NCBI GenBank assembly: GCA_964442905.1
Contig: CAYUBD010000021.1
Span: forward strand, 1-17,367
Direction: 5' to 3'
Origin: JAFGFG01 sp964442905
GTDB taxonomy: Archaea > Aenigmatarchaeota > Aenigmatarchaeia > QMZP01 > JAFGSV01
DNA length: 17,367 nucleotides
Shown here: positions 6,063-12,151 of the stretch, piece by piece
How positions within the stretch are numbered: the stretch's first letter is position 1
How the letters are laid out: every line of letters starts with the position of its first letter
Program-made: the position numbers and the translations under genes
The notes under the pieces: generated by a model
What the model was told of the DNA's origin: nothing
What the model saw: the letters and a program-made list of their open reading frames with translations, nothing else
Databases searched by the model: none

Positions 6063-7249
6063 CAGACCATCACCCTCTGTTTCCTTAGCCAGTCTATATC
6101 CTGGCTGAATAACTGCCTTATGTCATTTATTCCAAGCTTGCACATCGCCAGCCGGTCGATACCCAGACCCCATGCAAGAACCGGTTGCTTTACGCCCAGC
6201 GGCTCTGTCATCTCAGGCCTGAATATGCCAGCGCCCGCGAACTCTATCCAACCCAACTTTGGATGCTTGGCTGACATCTGAACTGAAGGCTCAGTGAATG
6301 GATAGTAATCAGGATAGAACCTCACGTCCTCCGCTCCGGCGATCTCTATCGCGAAAAGCCTGAGTATCCCGAGCATCTTGTCGAACGTCATGCTTTCGTC
6401 TATTATTATACCTTCGCACTGGTTGAATTCAACACCATGCGTTGCGTCAATCACATCCGGTCTGAAACATCTCTTTATGGCGAAGTACTTCCCCGGCACT
6501 TCGACTCCGCTTGCCAGCTGCCTTGCGGAACAGGCGGTTCCATGTGCCCTCGGCATGAGCTGCGCGGCCTTCATGGGATCCCACCTGTAGCCCCATCCTG
6601 TGCTTCCGGTCTTCCAGCCGTCCTCGTGCGCAGCCCTGACCTTCTCAACAATGCTCTTGGGCGGAAGCATGCCCTGCTTCGGACTCTTCAGGCTGTACGT
6701 CTGGGTCCAGTCCCTGCTTGGATGGTTCTGTGCCTGGAAAAGCGCGTCGAAATTCCAGAATTCTGACTCTATGATAGGTCCGTCCATCTCTTTGAAACCG
6801 AGTTCTACGAGTTTCTGTCTTACCTGCAGAAGGAACCTGTTATAGGGCTGTCTCTTCCCGGGATATATCTTCTCCCCGCGAACGCCAACATTATATGGCT
6901 TTATCCTGACGTTCTTCCACATGCCTGTCTTTATGAGTTCGGGGCTCAGCGTCGTCACCTCTTTTCCTGCATATCTGCTGGCCCTCTTGAAGGCATCTTC
7001 CTTCCCGCTCTCGGCCAGCTTCCTTTTAACAAGAATACGCATCATCCGTTCTCCCACTGGTTTGCCATCATGCACTTTTTCCAGTGCTTCCCGTTCTTCC
7101 ACCTTCACAGGTTTCTTGATGATTATCAGCCTGCCCTTTTCAAGCTTTATCCACCCGTGCTTTTTTGCCCAAGAAAGAGCTATGCTGAAGTCTGGTGTTT
7201 TCTTTTTCACTTCAACTATGACCATGGGTTTTTTTAGAACCCTGAGCAA
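6062..7249 (-). CDS. pheS: Phenylalanine--tRNA ligase alpha subunit, N-terminus uncertain
   Basis: This is the catalytic class II subunit. Visible are YNRFLLQVRQKLVELGF (motif 1 region), EFWNFDALFQAQNHPSRDW, HGTACSARQLASG, motif 2 as FRPDVIDATHGVEFNQCEG, and motif 3 as AWGLGIDRLAM. The listed start is TTG 7249, preceded by GGAGG at 5 nt, giving 395 residues; archaeal PheS is usually about 490-510. Homologous sequence clearly continues upstream in frame (GDFIYRLTEEGKKYL then GLPEERLL, up to about 7318). No ATG, GTG or TTG exists there before the stop at 7351. An ATG at 7320 is off by one base, with a TATA-like run 26 bp before it. The protein is probably about 418 residues starting near 7320, with a lost or unread base. 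Confidence 0.9.
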   Translation of the reverse strand: MLRVLKKPMVIVEVKKKTPDFSIALSWAKKHGWIKLEKGRLIIIKKPVKVEEREALEKVHDGKPVGERMMRILVKRKLAESGKEDAFKRASRYAGKEVTTLSPELIKTGMWKNVRIKPYNVGVRGEKIYPGKRQPYNRFLLQVRQKLVELGFKEMDGPIIESEFWNFDALFQAQNHPSRDWTQTYSLKSPKQGMLPPKSIVEKVRAAHEDGWKTGSTGWGYRWDPMKAAQLMPRAHGTACSARQLASGVEVPGKYFAIKRCFRPDVIDATHGVEFNQCEGIIIDESMTFDKMLGILRLFAIEIAGAEDVRFYPDYYPFTEPSVQMSAKHPKLGWIEFAGAGIFRPEMTEPLGVKQPVLAWGLGIDRLAMCKLGINDIRQLFSQDIDWLRKQRVMV

Positions 7250-7335
7250 CCTTTCCTCCGGCAGTCCGGTCTTCAGGTATTTCTTTCCCTCTTCAGTTAA
7301 TCTGTAGATAAAATCACCATGCGATGTTGTAAATA

Positions 7336-7351
7336 TTGTTTTTATCTTTTA
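7336..7351 (-). promoter_or_regulatory. pheS: TATA-like box for phe operon
   Basis: On the minus strand the run TTAAAAGATAAAAACAA lies between the end of the glycosyltransferase gene (7361) and pheS. Its centre is about 25 bp before the ATG at 7320. This suggests a leaderless or very short-leader mRNA starting at that ATG, although that ATG is one base out of frame with the recognisable PheS sequence. Confidence 0.4.
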
Positions 7352-7360
7352 ACTATTAAC

Positions 7361-8053
7361 TTACCTGACGTTTGAAAGCCGTCTGGCACGCAGCTTTCCT
7401 TTCAGTTTAAGCAGAATGAGAGATATGAAGTAATTGAGGAATATACTCTTTGCGCCCTCCTTCTCGAATTTCCTTGGTGACGTTATAACTATGTTATCCT
7501 TGAGGAATCTGAACCTGCCGTACTGCCTTATCCTACGTACGAGATGCGAATCCTCCATCATCTGGACATCAGGGTCAAAATAATCCACATGCTCAAGGAT
7601 GCGCTTCCTCATTATCATGTTGGCATCGGAGATGCCCCATGTTATCTTAAGTTTAACTATTATCCGGTGGAAGATGCTGTAATATTTCAGGACTCTCCTG
7701 TAGCTCTTTCCTGTTGAATGCACAGGACCGAAGCATGCTATGACCTTTGGGTCATCGAAGGGTTGAATGTGTTTTTCAATCCAGTCTTTGGGTACGATGC
7801 AATCCGCACCGGTGAAAGCTATCAACTCGCATGTGGCTGCTTTAGAAGCAGCATTGAATGCATGAGCCACACCCTGTCTTTTTTCTTTCACGACATTATC
7901 TGCGTACTTCTTCGCTATCTGGTATGTCCTGTCTGTGGAATTATTGTCACATACCACAATTTCGCAGGGAACTGTCTGCGCCTTTAGGGAAAGCAGGCAC
8001 TTTTCCAGCACACGTTCCTCATTGTATGCCGGGACAACTACAGAAACACGCAT
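7361..8053 (-). CDS. Family 2 glycosyltransferase
   Basis: The 230-residue protein has a GT-A fold of the GT2 family. It starts MRVSVVVPAYNEE (nucleotide-binding beta strand), followed by CEIVVCDNNSTDRT (about residues 30-43) and KRQGVAHAFNAASK. The metal site is TGADC (about 80-84), the acceptor-side region is near ISDANMIMRK, and MMEDSHLVRRI carries the ED catalytic-base motif. A short hydrophobic stretch near the C-terminus (FLNYFISLILLKL) may lie on the membrane. GT2 enzymes of this size build surface glycans or transfer sugars to lipid carriers; donor and acceptor are unknown. The start is supported by AGGTG 5 nt upstream. It is divergent from the UbiA-like gene across 89 bp. Confidence 0.88.
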   Translation of the reverse strand: MRVSVVVPAYNEERVLEKCLLSLKAQTVPCEIVVCDNNSTDRTYQIAKKYADNVVKEKRQGVAHAFNAASKAATCELIAFTGADCIVPKDWIEKHIQPFDDPKVIACFGPVHSTGKSYRRVLKYYSIFHRIIVKLKITWGISDANMIMRKRILEHVDYFDPDVQMMEDSHLVRRIRQYGRFRFLKDNIVITSPRKFEKEGAKSIFLNYFISLILLKLKGKLRARRLSNVR

Positions 8054-8090
8054 ATAAACACCTAGCGGCTTGTTAGATATTAGCGAAAAA

Positions 8091-8104
8091 CATTTAATAA
8101 TTTA
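8091..8104 (+). promoter_or_regulatory. TATA-like box and Shine-Dalgarno for UbiA-like gene
   Basis: CATTTAATAATTTA lies about 40-50 bp before the ATG at 8143, in the 89-bp divergent gap. GGTGA lies 6 nt before that ATG and is a clear Shine-Dalgarno site. On the opposite strand AGGTG precedes the glycosyltransferase ATG. No other structure was seen in this gap. Confidence 0.4.
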
Positions 8105-8142
8105 AGGGAAAAGAACCAAAAAGGTAAAAGCTTGGTGAAAAA

Positions 8143-9150
8143 ATGAGACTAAAAAATATCCTTTATAACAGCGTAACGATCAGTCTTCCGAAGAACATCA
8201 TACAGTTCTTCCTCGGATTTGTTCTCTACTGGCTGACATTCGGCCCGTTCGATGTTATCACGCTTGGTGTAGCGCTCTCCGGATTCCTTCTCGCATACTC
8301 GTCAGTATATTTCTTCAACGACATCGCTGACTACAGGGAAGACAATCTGGACGCTGAGAAGAATGAGTGGAAGCTTGTGGCAAGCGGGGTTCTGAGTAAA
8401 AAAGCTGCAATGGCGATAGGCATAGCTTTCATGGTAGCCGGCCTGCTGATTTCGGCGCTCGTAAGCGGATGGTTCCTTAACATAATGGCTGTTCTGATTT
8501 TTCTGAACGTTCTGCACTCTTCACCATACATCAAGCTGAAGAAGAGGGTAATACCCACCACCATAAACATGACGCTTATAGAATTCCTCAAGTATTCATC
8601 AGGCTGGTTCGCCTTTACCGGCGACCTTTCCAGGTTTCCGTTCTGGATAATAATGACATTTTCGATTGTGTATATGTCCATATACCTCGTCTACAAATTC
8701 AGGTTTAAGGGGAGAGCGATTAAGAATAACAAGTGGCTTCTTGCGTCAGTAGCTTTGTTTTCAGCATTTTCATATATATTGTCCATAGTACTCTACAGCT
8801 TCGCACTCCCCCTCATAATTCTCCTTGCTGTTTCGGTCATTCTTATTGTGTTCAGCATGAATATGGGTAAGAAGTTGAAGTTCATGAACTGGCTGTGGAT
8901 TGAATTTATCATACTCCCGGTTGTGATAATTGCGTTTCTTCTGCTCTCTTTTCCGTTGGTTGAACAGGCAAACACAAACATAACTGCCACCATAGACCAG
9001 TACAAGGAGACGGTATATAAGGAGCTGCCGGGGGACATGGCCGATGGACTGAAGAACCTTTCAGAATCACCATATGATTCATTGGATGATGTCCAAGCGG
9101 CCGTGAACAAATCCGTGAACCTCAGTGAGATCACCATCTTCAATTCTTGA
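8143..9150 (+). CDS. UbiA-like prenyltransferase-fold membrane protein, second Asp motif missing
   Basis: The 335-residue protein has about nine hydrophobic segments (about residues 22-290). The first cytosolic loop has the UbiA prenyl-diphosphate motif, NDIADYREDNLD, followed by KNEWKLVASGVLS. UbiA enzymes transfer prenyl groups and in archaea make ether lipids, quinones or haem-linked products. The second Asp-rich motif, expected after the sixth helix, is replaced by YLVYKFRFKGRAIKNNKW with no aspartate. A tail of about 65 residues after the last helix (TNITATIDQYKETVYKELPG onwards) is polar, probably outside the membrane, and unlike the family. It may be a divergent or inactive UbiA. GlyRS follows 32 bp later on the same strand. 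Confidence 0.7.
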   Translation: MRLKNILYNSVTISLPKNIIQFFLGFVLYWLTFGPFDVITLGVALSGFLLAYSSVYFFNDIADYREDNLDAEKNEWKLVASGVLSKKAAMAIGIAFMVAGLLISALVSGWFLNIMAVLIFLNVLHSSPYIKLKKRVIPTTINMTLIEFLKYSSGWFAFTGDLSRFPFWIIMTFSIVYMSIYLVYKFRFKGRAIKNNKWLLASVALFSAFSYILSIVLYSFALPLIILLAVSVILIVFSMNMGKKLKFMNWLWIEFIILPVVIIAFLLLSFPLVEQANTNITATIDQYKETVYKELPGDMADGLKNLSESPYDSLDDVQAAVNKSVNLSEITIFNS

Positions 9151-9182
9151 AATAATAAATAACTATGAAAATATGATTAATT

Positions 9183-10685
9183 ATGTCAGGCGTCAATGTT
9201 ATCGATATAGCAAAGAGGAGGGGTTTCTTCTGGCCGTCATTCGAGATATACGGCAGCTGCGCAGGTTTCTACACATACGGCCCATTAGGAGCGCTGCTCA
9301 AGCTGAGGATAGAGAAGATAATAAGGGATTATTATATCAACAAAGAGAGGTGCCTGCTTATCGAGGCTCCCATGCTGACGCCTGAGGACCCGTGGGTTGC
9401 GAGCGGGCATGTAGAATCATTCACAGACATGAACGTTGAGTGCACGAAATGCGGCGAACCTCATAGAGCCGACCATTTACTTGAGGAAAAGACCAGTAAA
9501 TCAGCGGAGGGACTCAGCCTCAAAGAGATAATGGACGGTATAGAAAAGCATGGCATAAAATGCACCAAGTGTGGTGGTGAACTTGGTGAACCGTATGATT
9601 ACAACATGATGTTCAAGACTTACATAGGACCGGGAAAAAACAAGATAACCGCCGACCTTCGTCCAGAAACTGCGCAAACCACATACATGCCTTTCAGAAG
9701 ACTTTTTGAAATCGGGAGGAAGAAACTTCCGCTGGGTGTCATACAGCTGGGTAAGTCGTACAGGAATGAAATCTCCCCGAGGCAGGGTCTTGTGAGACTT
9801 CGGGAGTTCTCTCAGGCAGAAGTGCAATTCTTCATGGACCCAAATGACATTGAGAAGCACCCACATTTTGACCGGGTCAAGAAGAGAAAAATCACTGTGC
9901 TTACAAAGGGTGATCAGAAGAAGGGCTCGGATGCTAAACCAATGTTAGTTTCGGATATGGTAAAAAAGAAGCACACGAACGAATGGATAGCCTATCATCT
10001 CGCAACTGCATGGGAACTCTTCGGGAAGATGGGTATAGACCCAAAAAGGCTGAGATTGAGGCAGCATAAAGATGATGAAAGGAGTTTCTACTCGTCCGAT
10101 ACGTGGGACGTTGAATATCTTTCAGACACATTCGGGCGGATAGAGCTTGTGGGTATAGCCAACAGAACGGATTATGATCTTAAAAGGCATCAGGAGTTCA
10201 GCAAGCAGAAGATGGAAGTGAACATCGACGGGAAAGTATTCATACCGCATGTAATCGAAGTGGCGTACGGTGTGGACCGTCCGCTATACTGCGTCATTGA
10301 ATCTTCAGTTAAAAGAGACGGCGACAGGATATATTTCACTTTTCCACCGGCTGTTTCTCCCTACCAGGTTGCCGTATTCCCGCTTGTCAGAAAAGACGGG
10401 CTCCCGAAAATGGCCAGGGACATCTATGATGAATTGAATGATGCCGGTTTCTATGCTCTCTATGACGAGGGTTTTATAGGAAAATTGTATTACAGGCAGG
10501 ACGAGGCGGGTACGCCTTTCTGCGTGACAATCGACTATGACACCAAGAAAGACAAGTCCGTAACCCTTAGGAACAGGGACAATCAGAAACAGGTCAGAGT
10601 GAAGATAAAAGATCTAACGGATGTTATCGGAAAGGTGATTAAAGGCCAACTCGTTTTTGAAAAGGCGGGGAAATTGCTGAAGTAG
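9183..10685 (+). CDS. glyS: Glycine--tRNA ligase (archaeal/eukaryal alpha2 type)
   Basis: The 500-residue class II synthetase charges tRNA-Gly. It opens with VIDIAKRRGFFWPSFEIYG and FYTYGPLGALLK. Two CxxC pairs (CTKCGEPHRADH at about residue 86, CTKCGGELG at about 122) suggest a zinc-binding insertion. Then come TADLRPETAQ, motif 2 as SYRNEISPRQGLVRLREF with AEVQFF, and motif 3 as EVAYGVDRPLYCVIE. The C-terminal anticodon-binding domain has YQVAVFPLVRKDGLP, YRQDEAGTPFCVTIDYD and TLRNRDNQKQVRVKI. Length is within the family range. The ATG at 9183 sits in an AT-rich leader. Its stop codon directly abuts the stop of the convergent HPF-like gene, with no base between. Confidence 0.95.
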   Translation: MSGVNVIDIAKRRGFFWPSFEIYGSCAGFYTYGPLGALLKLRIEKIIRDYYINKERCLLIEAPMLTPEDPWVASGHVESFTDMNVECTKCGEPHRADHLLEEKTSKSAEGLSLKEIMDGIEKHGIKCTKCGGELGEPYDYNMMFKTYIGPGKNKITADLRPETAQTTYMPFRRLFEIGRKKLPLGVIQLGKSYRNEISPRQGLVRLREFSQAEVQFFMDPNDIEKHPHFDRVKKRKITVLTKGDQKKGSDAKPMLVSDMVKKKHTNEWIAYHLATAWELFGKMGIDPKRLRLRQHKDDERSFYSSDTWDVEYLSDTFGRIELVGIANRTDYDLKRHQEFSKQKMEVNIDGKVFIPHVIEVAYGVDRPLYCVIESSVKRDGDRIYFTFPPAVSPYQVAVFPLVRKDGLPKMARDIYDELNDAGFYALYDEGFIGKLYYRQDEAGTPFCVTIDYDTKKDKSVTLRNRDNQKQVRVKIKDLTDVIGKVIKGQLVFEKAGKLLK

Positions 10686-11075
10686 TCAGTGTGAAATGGT
10701 AAAAGATTTTGACTTGCTCTCATCCCTGTAAACTTCTCTTTCCAGCTTTTCCAGTGTCTTCTTAACCGCTTTGAATATATCCCATTCATAGTCATCGGCC
10801 CGGAAACTCCCCTTATCGCTCAGCACCCGTATCCTGACAGAGTATTTTTTCCTCTTCCCTGTATCGTGATGCTTTTTTACGTTGAGTGTGAAATCAGAAA
10901 CCGTCATTATGCTCGCGAGTTTCTTTAATGTCCCTTCCGCCTCGTTATAGATACCATCCCTGATGAATACATCCTCTTCCTGCAGGCCGGCAACCCTTAT
11001 CTGCAATCCATCAGCATGCCTGGAAATACCATCGCCGTGGCTGGTTGTCTCATTACCAGTACTGTCAGATGTCAT
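10686..11075 (-). CDS. HPF/RaiA-like ribosome-associated protein
   Basis: The 129-residue protein has a disordered N-terminus followed by a fold resembling the hibernation-promoting factor N-domain. Helix 1 is EGTLKKLASIMTV. The strand and basic turn are FTLNVKKHHDTGKRKKYSV, next RIRVLSDKGSFRAD, and the final helix is WDIFKAVKKTLEKLEREVY. HPF/RaiA proteins bind the 30S decoding region and silence ribosomes in stress. Its place as the gene after S17e agrees with a ribosomal role. I chose ATG 11075 because GTGAT lies 4 nt upstream, like the SD of S17e; ATG 11081 and GTG 11084 are alternatives. It ends exactly at the GlyRS stop. The family call rests on pattern, not alignment. Confidence 0.65.
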   Translation of the reverse strand: MTSDSTGNETTSHGDGISRHADGLQIRVAGLQEEDVFIRDGIYNEAEGTLKKLASIMTVSDFTLNVKKHHDTGKRKKYSVRIRVLSDKGSFRADDYEWDIFKAVKKTLEKLEREVYRDESKSKSFTISH

Positions 11076-11087
11076 ATGCATCACACA

Positions 11088-11288
11088 TTATCCAGAATTC
11101 TTCTTTTTACTTGCTGTTTGCTTTGTTACGTACCCGGCTACCACGTTTCTTATCTTCTTGCTCTTTATTTTTTTAACTTCCTTTATGATGGTCTTGTTCT
11201 TATCGAAGTCCGTAGTGAAGCGGTCACCATGCTCCGAAACTATGTCCCTTGCGAGATTTTTTACCGGGGTGCTCTTTATCCTTCCCAT
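11088..11288 (-). CDS. rps17e: 30S ribosomal protein S17e
   Basis: The 66-residue protein begins MGRIKSTPVKNLARDIV and continues FTTDFDKNKTIIKEV, SKKIRNVVAGYVTK. This is the standard archaeal S17e sequence and length, a small-subunit protein shared with eukaryotes. AGGTGAT lies 3 nt before the ATG and is the best Shine-Dalgarno site in the cluster. It begins 16 nt after endA and precedes the HPF-like gene by 12 nt, so the three are probably co-transcribed. Confidence 0.95.
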   Translation of the reverse strand: MGRIKSTPVKNLARDIVSEHGDRFTTDFDKNKTIIKEVKKIKSKKIRNVVAGYVTKQTASKKKNSG

Positions 11289-11304
11289 ATTATCACCTAT
11301 ATTA

Positions 11305-11862
11305 TTAGGGCCTTAGCCTTAAAATTTCATAGTATGTAACATTGTTCTCGCTGTCGACTATAGCCCATAGCATGCGTGCCCTTATCGAGTGTGCCAGCCT
11401 CACGGCCCGGCTCATCTCATGAAATGAGCATGTGTAGTCCTCCGGAACAACTGAAACTATCCATCTGGTGTGCTCTCCTGCTGCCTTGATGCCCTTCTTC
11501 ATAGCGACCCCGCGCCTGTACACTCTGAAGTCACATCCGAACTTGAATCCGGTCTTCACTGTGAGCCCCCTTTCCCTTAGGTCCTGGTAAACTATGAATC
11601 TCTCATGCAGTCTCTCATCCAGCTTGAGACCTTTCGTAAGGAGCTTATTGAAGCCCATTTCTTTGCCATCTTTCCTGAGTATGATCTTGTCGTTCTCAAG
11701 AAGGTAAAGAGCTTCGACGAAAGAAAGTTCAAGCTTATTGCCCGAAGCCTTTCCATATGCCTTCTCAAGCAGCTCATCCTGACCGTCTTCCACAACTGCT
11801 CTGTTGACAAGAAGCTCAGCTACTGGAACTGCATTTTTCTTCTCCGCGGCTTTCTTTGGCAT
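11305..11862 (-). CDS. endA: tRNA-splicing endonuclease, catalytic lysine missing
   Basis: The 185-residue protein matches single-unit archaeal EndA, which cuts bulge-helix-bulge introns. The N-terminal part has VAELLVNRAVVEDG and LSFVEALYLLEND. The nuclease domain (about 95-185) has GFKFGCDFRVYRRG with the catalytic Tyr, EHTRWIVSVV with the catalytic His, and AIVDSENNVTYYEI. The catalytic Lys expected about 31 residues after the His, in an SVRK-like segment, is absent. The sequence is AHSIRARMLWAIVD, and no lysine lies anywhere between this His and the end of that segment. The Tyr-His loop is enlarged and holds three lysines. ATG 11862 (MPKKAAEKK) was chosen because the longer frame to 11907 overlaps the tRNA-Phe gene. 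Confidence 0.9.
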   Translation of the reverse strand: MPKKAAEKKNAVPVAELLVNRAVVEDGQDELLEKAYGKASGNKLELSFVEALYLLENDKIILRKDGKEMGFNKLLTKGLKLDERLHERFIVYQDLRERGLTVKTGFKFGCDFRVYRRGVAMKKGIKAAGEHTRWIVSVVPEDYTCSFHEMSRAVRLAHSIRARMLWAIVDSENNVTYYEILRLRP

Positions 11863-11886
11863 GGATACCACTTCTGTTAAAATGCA

Positions 11887-12008
11887 TGGGGCGGGAGGGA
11901 ATCTCATAATTTTTCCGTTAACGCTTTGCGCGAAGCGGGAATAGTTATTTTGAACCCCCGACAGCTCGATCTTCAGTCGAGTGCTCTCCCGGGCTGAGCT
12001 ACCGCCCC
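11887..12008 (-). tRNA. tRNA-Phe (anticodon GAA) with T-loop intron
   Basis: Read on the minus strand, the 5' exon (12008-11949) gives acceptor GGGGCGG, D-stem GCTC/GAGC, and a perfect anticodon stem CTCGA/TCGAG around CTGAAGA (GAA). T-stem GGGGG and TTCAAA follow. The T-loop is then interrupted. The 3' exon (11900-11887) supplies T, CCCTC, CCGCCCC and discriminator A. Joining the exons gives a 74-nt tRNA with T-loop TTCAAAT and fully paired T and acceptor stems. CCA is not encoded. The gene lies 5 nt after tRNA-Asn and 24 nt before endA, all on one strand. Without the intron no 3' half can be found. Confidence 0.92.
11901..11948 (-). other. Non-canonical 48-nt tRNA intron at position 59/60 with BHB motif
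   Basis: The exon-intron junctions form a textbook 3-4-3 bulge-helix-bulge. The outer helix is the T-stem GGGGG/CCCTC; the 3' bulge is ATT (11902-11900); the central 4-bp helix is TTCA (11954-11951) with TGAG (11906-11903, one G-U). The 5' bulge is AAA (11950-11948), and the inner helix pairs TAACTATTCC with GGAAAAATTA (two mismatches). Cutting after the second base of each bulge yields a normal seven-base T-loop. The intron body has a hairpin, CGCTT/AAGCG. AAAGCGTTAACGGAAAA recurs at 2652-2668 beside tRNA-Arg. Confidence 0.88.
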
Positions 12009-12013
12009 ATCAG

Positions 12014-12085
12014 CGCCCCCGGAAAGATTTGAACTTTCGACCTTTCGGTTAACAGCCGAGCGCTCTACCGCTGAGCTACAGGGGC
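12014..12085 (-). tRNA. tRNA-Asn (anticodon GTT)
   Basis: On the minus strand, acceptor GCCCCTG pairs with CGGGGGC (one G-U). D-stem GCTC pairs with GAGC, the anticodon loop CTGTTAA gives GTT, and T-stem GAAAG with loop TTCAAAT pairs with CTTTC; the discriminator is G. The top anticodon-stem pair (27-43) is a C-A mismatch. The 72-nt gene has no intron and no encoded CCA. It is the first unit of a tRNA-Asn, tRNA-Phe, endA series. Confidence 0.95.
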
Positions 12086-12103
12086 ACGTGCTAAGAATAT
12101 GTG

Positions 12104-12117
12104 CATATATATTTTAA
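12104..12117 (-). promoter_or_regulatory. TATA box for tRNA-Asn/tRNA-Phe/endA unit
   Basis: On the minus strand TTAAAATATATATG is centred about 26 bp upstream of the tRNA-Asn 5' end (12085), the usual archaeal distance. No terminator-like T-run is seen between the tRNAs and endA, so transcription may read through. Confidence 0.6.
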
Positions 12118-12151
12118 TAAATGTCTCTCTTTCCATGCAATTGCCTGTGTT

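Noticed and set aside
11863..11907. Longer endA frame starting at 11907 (MRFPPAPCILTEVVS...)
   Set aside because: These bases are the 3' exon of tRNA-Phe and the end of its intron. The peptide is unlike EndA, and MPKKAAEKK at 11862 is a better start.
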